A stretch of 64,000 nt of DNA from an uncultured bacterium (GTDB taxonomy: Bacteria > Planctomycetota > GCA-002687715): contig CADEGH010000020.1 of NCBI GenBank assembly GCA_902826835.1, forward strand, positions 1 to 64,000. Direction: 5' to 3'. Shown here one piece after another: positions 9,010-17,236 of the stretch. Within the stretch, counting starts at the first letter, position 1. Each line of letters opens with the position of its first letter. The position numbers and the translations under genes were made by a program. The notes under the pieces were generated by a model. It was not told the DNA's origin. It ran no database searches and saw only the letters and a list, made by a program, of their open reading frames with translations.

Positions 9010-9811
9010 CGAAGGCGAGCTCCCGGAAGTTGGTGAGGTGGATCCGTCCGTGCTGGAGGACCGCGCGCAAGTGGTCCCGAGTGAGCAGGTCGCGCTCGAG
9101 CGATCGGCCTTGCGCCAAGCGATCGTAAGCGGGCGAGGCCGAATCGTCGTCGCCGGGGTGCATCATCAACTCGGTGGTGCCGACCGGGAGCGCGGAAATG
9201 CAGTGGGTCAGAGCGTGGTCGGTCCAGCGGCCGGTGTCGTAGAGGCCGCGGAAGTGGTCGGTCGTGCAGATGCCAGCCGGGCGAGCATCGGCGCGGAACT
9301 GCCGACTGATCCACCGGCCGAGCATGCCCCGGGCGGGAAGTTCGAGCGGCCAGCGCAGCCAGGGTATGCGGAATTCCCGCACGAGTTCGACCACGACCTC
9401 GCGGAGTGGCCGGAACGCGTGGAGGTGCTGGTGTAGGTCGAGATGGCTCGGGGGCCCGAAGGCCCGCGTGAATCGTTGCACTTGCGCGCGGATCTCCCGT
9501 CGCAGTTCATCGGCCGGGATGCGCCGGAAAGAGAGGGCGAGCGCCAAGGCCCGCTTGCTCAAAAAGCGGCCTGCCGGCGCGAGTTTGGGGAGGGGGGCAT
9601 CGTTGACCGGCGATCCCCAGGTCAAATTGACGTGGAGGCCCAAATCGAGGCGAGGACACTCCCGAGCGACCGCGCGGGCGTCCTCGAATCCGCCCAGGTT
9701 CACCATGCAGGTCGTGGCGGTCACGATGCCACCCAAGTGGGCGGCGCGGATTCCGGCGTTGGTGCTCGGGGAGAACCCGAAGTCGTCTGCGTTCACGATC
9801 AACCGCCGCAT
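9002..9811 (-). CDS. YdjC/ChbG-family carbohydrate deacetylase (HpnK-like)
   Basis: The 269-residue protein begins RRLIVNADDFGFS, the family signature in which the paired Asp residues bind the metal. It continues with GLHVNLTWGSPV (about residues 78-89) and DLHQHLHAFRP (about 143-153), which supply the metal-binding His residues. Family members hydrolyse N-acetyl groups from oligosaccharides such as diacetylchitobiose, or from hopanoid-linked sugars. There is no signal peptide, so it is probably cytoplasmic. It overlaps the following GT2 gene by 8 bases, implying coordinated synthesis. Length and start are normal for the family. Confidence 0.88.
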   Translation of the reverse strand: MRRLIVNADDFGFSPSTNAGIRAAHLGGIVTATTCMVNLGGFEDARAVARECPRLDLGLHVNLTWGSPVNDAPLPKLAPAGRFLSKRALALALSFRRIPADELRREIRAQVQRFTRAFGPPSHLDLHQHLHAFRPLREVVVELVREFRIPWLRWPLELPARGMLGRWISRQFRADARPAGICTTDHFRGLYDTGRWTDHALTHCISALPVGTTELMMHPGDDDSASPAYDRLAQGRSLERDLLTRDHLRAVLQHGRIHLTNFRELAFDV

Positions 9812-9847
9812 GGCCTGTTTGATAGCAGGATCCGGGGCGGCGCGCGG

Positions 9848-12295
9848 TCAGGGGTTGCCGAGTCGGAGTTCCCGAATCGCCAGTCCCTTGCGACCTTCGA
9901 CCCGCGGGGTGACAAACTCGAGGCGCAGGTAGCGCTTGGTGGGCACGGGATTCAGGACGATCCGGGCATCGGCCTTCCACGCCCCGAGCACGTGAGGCTC
10001 GCCCTCGGGTTGAAACGCCTTGCCATCGGCGCTGGTGAGCACGCGGATTTGGGCGGGGGACAGGTCTTCCTCCGCGAACCCGAACTCGAGCGCGGGGATG
10101 CGGACCGCCTTGCCGAGATCGAGTTCCAAATGGTGGGGATATCCCGACGATTCGTGGCCACTGTCGGTGCGCCAAGCCAAGACGGGATCGCCGTCCACCG
10201 CGCGTGCGGCGCGCGCGACGGCCTCTGACTCGGTCTTGGCTCCGCTGGCTCGAAGCACGGTGGGGCTCCCGTTCGTGCCGGGTTCCCGCGACGCCGGGAA
10301 ATCCGTTTCGAGAATTGGGGGAACGACTCCCTCGGCCCACGCGCCATCTTTGGCACCGGTCAGGAGGAGGCCTTGCTGACGCACCGAGAAGAGCGCCAGG
10401 TAGGCGATGTTGATCAAGTCGTCTTCGCCCATATAGGGCGATCCCATGTGCGGCGTGGTGTACCGAAGCCCGTACCCCGGCTCCCAGGCCCCCTCGAATT
10501 TCCAGCGCCACGCCCTGATCACCTCGTTGAAGGCGTCGCGGTCGGCCAGCGCCAACCCCATGAGGCCCCACGCGGCTCCCGGCTCGCCGTAGGCGTGGCT
10601 GTTGAGCATCCACTCGTGCCGTTTGCGCATGACCGCGATCATGCCCTCCCGCATGTCCGGGCGATCTTGGCGCAGCGTCAGCGCCGCGAGGCAGAGGCCA
10701 GTGCGGGACCAAAACTCCTCGTCGTCGCGGTAGGACGCGTTGTAGCCCATGGCGCCGTGGCCCTTCTCCTTCGGGTCGGACCACGCCGCGAGCACGAAGG
10801 GCTCGAAGGTCGGCCAGAGAACTTCGGCGACCCCCTTTCTCGCGACGAGGGCCTCGAAGGCCAAGAGATGGGCAAGCGGAGCGATCAAGGCCTTGTTCTC
10901 GTAAGGCAGGCCATCCGGGCCGTGCCCCAAAGAGGTCATGCCGAACGCCGAGGTGTGCTGCCCCGCGAGACACAGGCGTTGCGCGCGTTTGGCCCAGCGC
11001 AGGAGGGACTGGTCGCCGGTCGCATGGACGTACTCGCCGATTGCGATGCCGGTATAGCCGATGGACCAGTAGGCGAGGCCTCGATCTTCGGGGCCGTCGT
11101 GCCGCTCGATCAGCCACTTCATTGCGCGGGACGCCGCGGGAAGATGTTTCTTGTCACGGGTGCCGAGGAGCGCGAGGACCCCGAGTCCGGTGCGCACGAC
11201 GTTGTCGCCGAACGAACCGTTCTTCTTCTGCTGGGCGAGGGTGTGACGGAGGAGGTCCGCCACGAGGGCGGCGTCCGCGCGATCTCCGTAGGGGAACTCG
11301 GCGCTTAGGGCCGGGCGCACCGGGAGGCGGCATTCGACGCGTTTGGGCTCTCCCTCGCGAAGGATTTCGAGGTGCATCGGCGGGGGAGTTTTCCCGGCGG
11401 CTTGGTCGTAGATCCGGGCAACCTCGCGGCTGAGAACGGCTTCGTGGCTCCGCGATGCCCACGCCGGACCGGGATCGAGATCCGAGCGCGGAAACGGCCG
11501 CCCGTTCACGCCGACGATCACATCGCCGGCCCGTAGACCGGCGAGTTCGGCGGGCGTTCCCTTGCGCACCTCCACGACCGCGAGAGGTGACTGATCGTGC
11601 TCGGTGAGAGCGTCGAATCCGAGGGCCCCTTGACCGAGTTGGTCCGGCCCGAGGCCGCCATTGGATCGCCCGAGGTGTTTCCAGGTCGGGGTCACCGGCA
11701 CGCGCACGACTTCGACGGCATCGACGACCGCCCGTCCGCCCTCGGCGGCGGCCAAGCGAAGGTGAAGGGACTTCCCGATCAGGCGGTCGGCCAGCTTGGC
11801 TTCGAGGTACAGCCAGTGTCGCGTCGAAGCGTCGGACTGACTGGCGGCAGACTTCGCAGCCCGAGGCGTCGGAAAGCGCACTTCGCGCAGGGCCTCTTTT
11901 TCCTCGTCGACGGCGACGCGGACTTGCACTGCGCCCTGGTGCGTTCCCGATCCGGGGTAGTCGAGCACATCCAGGCCGATGAGCAGGTCGTAGGCGAGAT
12001 CCGCGGCTTCGCGGGGAGGGGCGGCGATCTGAAAGCTGATTTCGAGCGCCCCCTCTCTCAGAAGGCCGACGGCGTGGCCGCCGCCTTCGCTCCGGACGAC
12101 CGCCCGCACCGAATCGGGCGGGCCTGTTCTTGTCCATCCCTTGGGCGTCCAGGGCGCGCCGTCTTCGACTGCGGGGCCCGCTTCGAAATCGAGAATGGCG
12201 ACGCCGCGCTTGGCGGGATGCAGCGCCTCCGGCGCTCGCGGCGGGGCGGGGATCGAAGTGACGAAGCAGACGCAGAGACAGAGGGCGCGCAGCAT
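9848..12295 (-). CDS. Secreted PDZ / alpha-alpha toroid (DUF6288-like) / discoidin-type protein
   Basis: The 815-residue protein has a signal peptide (residues 1-~17). A beta-rich N-terminal domain (~30-200) is followed by a PDZ-like domain (~220-325, with LAGLRAGDVIVGVNG). A helical toroid resembling DUF6288/prenyltransferase-like repeats comes next (~335-660, with FGDNVVRTGLGVLALLGT and GHGAMGYNASY). The C-terminal region (~690-815) looks like an F5/8 type C (discoidin) sugar-binding fold: SSGYPHHLELDLG and RYLRLEFVTPR. It is probably an exported protein that binds polysaccharide or cell-surface glycan. Catalytic activity is uncertain. It starts 12 bases after the NqrB/RnfD-like gene. Confidence 0.75.
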   Translation of the reverse strand: MLRALCLCVCFVTSIPAPPRAPEALHPAKRGVAILDFEAGPAVEDGAPWTPKGWTRTGPPDSVRAVVRSEGGGHAVGLLREGALEISFQIAAPPREAADLAYDLLIGLDVLDYPGSGTHQGAVQVRVAVDEEKEALREVRFPTPRAAKSAASQSDASTRHWLYLEAKLADRLIGKSLHLRLAAAEGGRAVVDAVEVVRVPVTPTWKHLGRSNGGLGPDQLGQGALGFDALTEHDQSPLAVVEVRKGTPAELAGLRAGDVIVGVNGRPFPRSDLDPGPAWASRSHEAVLSREVARIYDQAAGKTPPPMHLEILREGEPKRVECRLPVRPALSAEFPYGDRADAALVADLLRHTLAQQKKNGSFGDNVVRTGLGVLALLGTRDKKHLPAASRAMKWLIERHDGPEDRGLAYWSIGYTGIAIGEYVHATGDQSLLRWAKRAQRLCLAGQHTSAFGMTSLGHGPDGLPYENKALIAPLAHLLAFEALVARKGVAEVLWPTFEPFVLAAWSDPKEKGHGAMGYNASYRDDEEFWSRTGLCLAALTLRQDRPDMREGMIAVMRKRHEWMLNSHAYGEPGAAWGLMGLALADRDAFNEVIRAWRWKFEGAWEPGYGLRYTTPHMGSPYMGEDDLINIAYLALFSVRQQGLLLTGAKDGAWAEGVVPPILETDFPASREPGTNGSPTVLRASGAKTESEAVARAARAVDGDPVLAWRTDSGHESSGYPHHLELDLGKAVRIPALEFGFAEEDLSPAQIRVLTSADGKAFQPEGEPHVLGAWKADARIVLNPVPTKRYLRLEFVTPRVEGRKGLAIRELRLGNP

Positions 12296-12307
12296 GCGGC
12301 CGCGATC

Positions 12308-14293
12308 TTACGGAACTCCGGCTCCGGCGGATACGGGATAAGCGCTGGACCAGCCGGGCACGTCCATGATCGGACTGCGGAACGGAGGGAGGTCTCCGCT
12401 CGAGAGCGCGGCGGCCGCTTCCGGAAGTCCGGCGCGGGCGGCGATGGTGAGCTGGGTCGTGACCGCCTTCGAATCTGGCACGCCCGCATCCCCACGGGCG
12501 CTGAGGTAGGCGAGGTACCAAGCCGCTTCACCATCCCCGCGCGCGGAGGCGGCGCGCAGGGTCGCGAGGGCCTCGGGGAGCAAGGATGGAAGGCCTCGGG
12601 TGGTCAACGCGAGCCGAGCCATGCCCTTGGCGGCATAGAGGTCTTCGAGCCCGGCCCGCACGAAGAAGCCGAAAGCCTTGGCGGGATTCTTGGGCCGACC
12701 GCGTCCCTGCTCGTAGGCGCAGCCGATGAGGTACGCGGCGAGGGAATCCTGGCCGAGTCCCGCCGCGCTCTCCAAGTGCTGCAATGCCCGGGCGACGTCC
12801 TCGTCCGAGCGGCGCTCGCGGAGGAACAAGTACTGGATACCGACGTTGCGGCAGCCGTTGGGATCACCGCGTTCGCACGCGGTCGCGAAGTAGCGGGCTG
12901 CCGTTCCGTGATTCTCGCGGACGATGCGGCCTTCCATGCAGATGAGTCCGAGCTCGTTGTAGGCCGAGGCGATCCCGAGTCCCTCGGCCTGGGCGCTCGT
13001 CGCGAGCACGAGGCTATGACCGGCGTGTGGCTTTCCCGCGACGAAGGCCTGCTTCCAAAAGGGGATCGAATTTCCGGGGTGATCGCCCCCGACAAACCCG
13101 GTGGCGTAGAGCGACCCAAACAGCGCCGCCCAAATCCCCATGTGAGCGAGGTTCAGCTTCGCGCTCGGAAGACACGCCTCCCAGCGCCGATTCAAGCGTC
13201 CGAGGAAAGAGCCGCGAGCCGCCCGATCGATGAGAGGCACGAGCAGGTTCAGGATCGGCACCGGCAGGAGCTTGTCCCAAAAGAGGGGCACTTCCAGCAG
13301 ATCGAGGACGCGGAAGAGAATTGCGTACGCGAGTCCGTACAGGGCGCCGAAGATCACCCGGCCGAGGTTGGACTTGGGCGAGGTCGCGGGATCGGTGATC
13401 AGCAGATGGAGTCCGAGAAAGATGGGAGCGGCCAGGTGCACGTTGACGAAGTGGTAGACGCCGGTGACCTGGGTGTAGATCAGATTGAACAGGACGAGGG
13501 TGCCCGCGGCGGCCATCGTCATCAGCGTCACTTGGAAGAGGCCTTGGACGACCAAACCGCCGAGGAAGATGACCACGAGCATGTGCGGGGCTTCGAAGGT
13601 GCGCGCGATTTCGGAGCCGAGCGTCAGCGTGTTGGTGGTTCCGGTCGCGATCAGTCCGATCGCGAACAAGAACTGGCCGATGGCGGAAGGATTGAAGATG
13701 TGGGTGCGCCGCCCCTCGCGTTTCCACGTCAGGAACTGCTTGCAGAGTGCGCCGGTCGTGAGCATCGCGAACTGGAGGGCATACGCCTCCGGCTTGAACC
13801 ACAAGAGGAGATTGGTGCTGCACACGATCGGCAAGGGACCAAAGCCGATGCGCCAGGGGCGACCGCGGGCATAGGTCAAAAGCCCTTCGAGACCGTAGAG
13901 GTACAGCAGTTGGGCGCCGATCAGGGGCAGTTCGGAGTAGACCCGAGGCCAGTGCCAGGCCCACCACATCATGATCGAAAACTGAACGCAGGCCTGCACC
14001 CAGTGGGAACGCACGGAGACAAATTGAATCGGGCAGGCCTCGGCGCGGAGGCGTTTCTTGAGGTAAACGGCCGCGCTGCCCAGGCCCAGGACTCCGCTCG
14101 CGATCAGGAACGCCAGGCGCAGGCCCGGTTGACTCTGAACGAGAGGGAGGAGCAGGAAGAGTGCGAGCGCCCCCGCGAGTGCGAAGGGGATGGCAAGCGC
14201 GGCTCGTCCCGGGGCCCTGTCCGTGGTGCCGATCGGGGCAGCGGTGCCCGCGGGGGAGGCTTGCAGGCGGGCCGAGCTCGACGGTGCACTCAT
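12308..14293 (-). CDS. NqrB/RnfD-like membrane domain fused to Sel1 repeats
   Basis: Starting at the Met at 14293, the protein is 661 residues. About ten hydrophobic segments fill residues 30-440. Two motifs recall the NqrB/RnfD family of ion-pumping electron-transport subunits: HIFNPSAIGQF at ~198 and LLITDPATSPKSNLGR at ~298. The C-terminal ~215 residues contain Sel1-like repeats (AYLIGCAYEQGRGRPKNPAKAFGFF, split here as AYLIGCAYEQG and RGRPKNPAKAFGFF), which mediate protein contacts. There are no companion Rnf/Nqr genes nearby, so a complete pump is unlikely to be encoded here. An open N-terminal extension to 14422 is low complexity and probably not translated. Confidence 0.7.
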   Translation of the reverse strand: MSAPSSSARLQASPAGTAAPIGTTDRAPGRAALAIPFALAGALALFLLLPLVQSQPGLRLAFLIASGVLGLGSAAVYLKKRLRAEACPIQFVSVRSHWVQACVQFSIMMWWAWHWPRVYSELPLIGAQLLYLYGLEGLLTYARGRPWRIGFGPLPIVCSTNLLLWFKPEAYALQFAMLTTGALCKQFLTWKREGRRTHIFNPSAIGQFLFAIGLIATGTTNTLTLGSEIARTFEAPHMLVVIFLGGLVVQGLFQVTLMTMAAAGTLVLFNLIYTQVTGVYHFVNVHLAAPIFLGLHLLITDPATSPKSNLGRVIFGALYGLAYAILFRVLDLLEVPLFWDKLLPVPILNLLVPLIDRAARGSFLGRLNRRWEACLPSAKLNLAHMGIWAALFGSLYATGFVGGDHPGNSIPFWKQAFVAGKPHAGHSLVLATSAQAEGLGIASAYNELGLICMEGRIVRENHGTAARYFATACERGDPNGCRNVGIQYLFLRERRSDEDVARALQHLESAAGLGQDSLAAYLIGCAYEQGRGRPKNPAKAFGFFVRAGLEDLYAAKGMARLALTTRGLPSLLPEALATLRAASARGDGEAAWYLAYLSARGDAGVPDSKAVTTQLTIAARAGLPEAAAALSSGDLPPFRSPIMDVPGWSSAYPVSAGAGVP

Positions 14294-14746
14294 GCCGTCC
14301 ACTCTATCGGCGCACTGGGGGGGAATCGACCTTGGTGAACCCACTCGGTCTGAATCACGAGGAGTCGGAGAAAGTAGGCGTGCGACCCTGGATTCTCGGG
14401 TTTTGCCGGTCGGCTCGGGCAAATGGGATCAACTTGAGGAGGCTGTCATAGACACCCCGGTCGGTGGCGGCTGCGCTGGCGTCACGAAAAACGGCGTCCG
14501 AGAACATGCCCGGGTGACGCGGATCTGAGACACCGCTGAGCCTGCGGCCGTTCCGGTCCGTCCGTCGGGTGAAGGACCTCCCGCCTTAGGGTGCCCTGGA
14601 CTAGTCCGGTTCAGTGCCACTATGCTTGGGCTCCGAACCTGGAAGCCCTGAGCCGGGCGCCCCGGCTCGGACGCGTTCAGGACTTTCCGGGAGTGGTCTC
14701 GTTGGATCGGTCGCCGACTTGGCGAGCAAGGAGTGCGAGGATCGGT
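14294..14746. other. Intergenic region between divergent genes, no gene seen
   Basis: Across about 450 bases between the NqrB/RnfD-like gene (minus) and the 194-aa gene (plus), the open frames on either strand lack motifs and look like chance frames. It should hold promoters for both directions. An AGGAGG-like sequence at about 14436-14441 is not followed by a convincing gene. No tRNA, terminator with a T-run, or repeat was recognised. Confidence 0.5.
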
Positions 14747-15331
14747 ATGGAGCTGGAGGACGGGTTCGCGAAGGTGGTGCGCATCGCGCGCGATGCGACG
14801 GAAGTGGAATCGGGTTATCGAGAACTGGTCGATTTCCTCTCTCGCGAAGTCGGCCGCGTGGTCGAGCCGCTACGGAGGGTGGACATCCGCGCGGATGTCG
14901 AAAGTCTGAAAAGGCAACTGGTAGCCGTCATTGCCGCCGAACCTCCGCCCTCTGGGCTTACGGCCTGGTACTTCGGTCTCTTCGACACCGAGACCGACGA
15001 CCGCAAACCGGCGGTCGGACTCTCCATCTCGGGAGTCTTGGCCTACGACCCTGACGACTCCGACTCCCTCGTCGACCCTCTCTGGTTTCCCGAGGAGCGC
15101 TTCCTCCAAAGCCTCGCGGTCGACGCGGCGAAGGCTGCCGAACAGCGAGCGGACGCGGCTCGTCGCGAGGTGGAGCGGGAGTTCCTGGCCTACGTCGGCG
15201 TCTTCGGAGTCGCCTCCCTCGTCGCGAAGTTCGCCTCCGCAGACCTGCGCTCCGCCCCCCTCTGCATCGTCGGCTTCGACTCCGGCGATTCGGCGGTGGT
15301 GGATGGGGGGGAGCCGGAAGTCTGGGAGTGA
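14747..15331 (+). CDS. Unrecognised acidic cytoplasmic protein, 194 aa
   Basis: The chosen ATG at 14747 is preceded by a GAGG-type ribosome site. The frame is open back to 14591, but that extension looks non-coding. The protein has an N-terminal helical part (LVDFLSREVGRVVEPLRRV), a central strand-rich segment (TAWYFGLFDTET; SISGVLAYDP) and a C-terminal helix. It has no signal peptide or membrane segment and no known catalytic motif. The layout suggests a small alpha/beta domain. It lies alone, convergent with the secreted protein at 15404. Confidence 0.65.
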   Translation: MELEDGFAKVVRIARDATEVESGYRELVDFLSREVGRVVEPLRRVDIRADVESLKRQLVAVIAAEPPPSGLTAWYFGLFDTETDDRKPAVGLSISGVLAYDPDDSDSLVDPLWFPEERFLQSLAVDAAKAAEQRADAARREVEREFLAYVGVFGVASLVAKFASADLRSAPLCIVGFDSGDSAVVDGGEPEVWE

Positions 15332-15403
15332 GCGGAGTCGCGGGGTGAATTGGGTCGCGCGTGACCGACCGCGAGAGAGCTGCGGGGCGCTCGGCTTGGA
15401 TCG

Positions 15404-16960
15404 CTACTGGATGCTCAGGTTGTCGATGGCGATGGCGTCGCCGGGTTGGGTGTCAGCGCGGAAGAGGATCCGGCTGTACGGGGCGAGCGGAGTGAAGGAG
15501 AGGATCTCGGTTGTCCATCCGGTTCCCAGGGTCGTTGATCCGTTGTAGGTGGCAAGCGTCGAAGTCACGGCACCACTCGCGCCGACGAGTTGGACGGAAA
15601 GCGATCCGGTGGGTGCGTTCTCGCGGTAAAGGGAGAAGCTCAATTGCCCCAGGGGAGCAAGGGTGGAGTCGATCGGGCACGTCACCATTTGAAAGGGCAA
15701 GATCTCCGGGACTTGGGAACCGGCCACGGCGTAGCCTTGTCCTGCGGCAGCGCCGGGCACCAGCAAAGTGTTGAACACCACGAACCCGCTTTGGCGAAGC
15801 CTCCAGGGCAAACCCGCCTGCGTGAGAAGGTCGTTCGTGAATCCTGGGTTCGCCAGCCCCTCGAAGTCTGTGAGGCTCGGACATGCGTAGGCCTCCGCCG
15901 TTGCCGCATGACTCAGTGCGAACCCATCCGGGTGGGTGGGGTCGAGCACCACGAGTTGCGATGAAAGCGTCGCCGGCACTGCCATGGCGAATGGGACGAC
16001 GATTTCGGTAGGCGGAAAGCTTGAGGTCGAAAGATTGGCGCTGGGTCCTCCTAGCGCGAACCAAAGCTGAGGTGCGGCCAAATCCAGGTTGACCGACTGG
16101 TGGTTCGCCGTAGCGAATCCCGCTCCCGACAGGGGAACAGGTGCCGAGCCGAGCGTGATTGCGAGGTCCCACGGGGAGCCGACTCGCGTCGATCGAAGGG
16201 TCAGGGCACTTTCTTCGAGCCGCGGGGTGCGAATGGAAATGGGAAGACAGTAAGCGGCTTCCGTGAAGTCGTTGAGCCTCATTGCGGCCGCGGGTTGGTT
16301 GAGCTGGTACTCGTAGGCCGCACGGGGGAGGTTGCAGGGCACCTGGGTGCCGGGCCGATAATGAACGGCCCCGATGAAAGTGGCCAATCCGTCGGTGGAC
16401 GCGAAGGTGTAGGTGGCGGACTGGCTACTCGAAAGGGTGATGACATTGTCTGAGCCCGGGCCCACGCCTTGCCCAAACTGCATCGCAAAGCCGGCGGGCC
16501 CCAGAATCGGAGCGGTGTCGATGCGGGCCGTGGCGATATAGAACCCGCGAAGGGTCCCCGCGGGAATCGGTACGGCCATTCCGGGGATGACAATCGGAGT
16601 CAGGCAGCGGGGGTAGGCGGTGGACATTGGCAGCGAGCCCGAGGTCAAGGCGACCACCGCGTTGTTGGATCCGAGCCAGGCCCATGCCGACGGGTTGGTC
16701 ATGTGGGGTGCGTAGGTTCCACCGCCGAGAGTGGCAAAGACGTCGACACGGTAGGTTCCGGGAGCCAGCGGAAGATCGAATCCACAGATCGTCGCGCCGA
16801 CTGGCGAGGAAATGTTGAAAGCCTGGGCGCGCTTGCACACCACGAGTCCCGACTGCGGATCGCCGTGGGAATCCAAGCGGGTGAGGACCCCTCCGCCGCC
16901 CTGTGCCACCGCCACGCCGAGTGCGAGCGCCAATCCGAAACCCAACCAGCGACCAGCCAT
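15404..16960 (-). CDS. Secreted beta-rich protein, AQ-signal family member
   Basis: The Met at 16960 has a strong AAGGAG site 6 bases upstream and starts a signal peptide ending VAVAQ, giving 518 residues. The body shares phrases with the proteins at 32049 and 33752: a GGTYAP...NPSAWAWLGS stretch near residue 80, AGTLRGFYI, AAYEYQLNQPAAAMRLND, GSPWDLAITLGSAPVPLSG and PDGFALS. They are therefore paralogues. The C-terminal ~130 residues differ and end AIAIDNLSIQ, a jelly-roll-like carbohydrate-module ending. It is likely exported and beta-sandwich rich. No enzymatic residues are seen. It is divergent from the GT-C gene at 17237. Confidence 0.75.
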   Translation of the reverse strand: MAGRWLGFGLALALGVAVAQGGGGVLTRLDSHGDPQSGLVVCKRAQAFNISSPVGATICGFDLPLAPGTYRVDVFATLGGGTYAPHMTNPSAWAWLGSNNAVVALTSGSLPMSTAYPRCLTPIVIPGMAVPIPAGTLRGFYIATARIDTAPILGPAGFAMQFGQGVGPGSDNVITLSSSQSATYTFASTDGLATFIGAVHYRPGTQVPCNLPRAAYEYQLNQPAAAMRLNDFTEAAYCLPISIRTPRLEESALTLRSTRVGSPWDLAITLGSAPVPLSGAGFATANHQSVNLDLAAPQLWFALGGPSANLSTSSFPPTEIVVPFAMAVPATLSSQLVVLDPTHPDGFALSHAATAEAYACPSLTDFEGLANPGFTNDLLTQAGLPWRLRQSGFVVFNTLLVPGAAAGQGYAVAGSQVPEILPFQMVTCPIDSTLAPLGQLSFSLYRENAPTGSLSVQLVGASGAVTSTLATYNGSTTLGTGWTTEILSFTPLAPYSRILFRADTQPGDAIAIDNLSIQ

Positions 16961-17236
16961 GGCTGTCTCCTTGGAGCGGGACCGGAGGTAGGCCGCGGGC
17001 GCGGTCGGACATCGCCGGTTCGTACTGGCAGGGTACCGGTTTGCGGGCTTCGAAGTCAACGGTTGCCGCGAGCGGGGCGGCCCATCGCGGAAACTCCGCG
17101 CAAATCTCGCGTAACCGGTGGAATCAGGGCCGCCGGGGCGCCACTCCCCTCAATCTCGAAGCGCCGGCTGGAGTTCGAATCCGGGGGTGCGGTTGGCTCG
17201 GACAAAATCGGTCGGGGCAGTGCTACTTTGCTCCGC

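Noticed and set aside
11597..14338. Plus-strand open frame of 913 codons
   Set aside because: Antisense to two genes with recognisable domains (PDZ/toroid and NqrB/RnfD-Sel1); composition is unlike a real protein.
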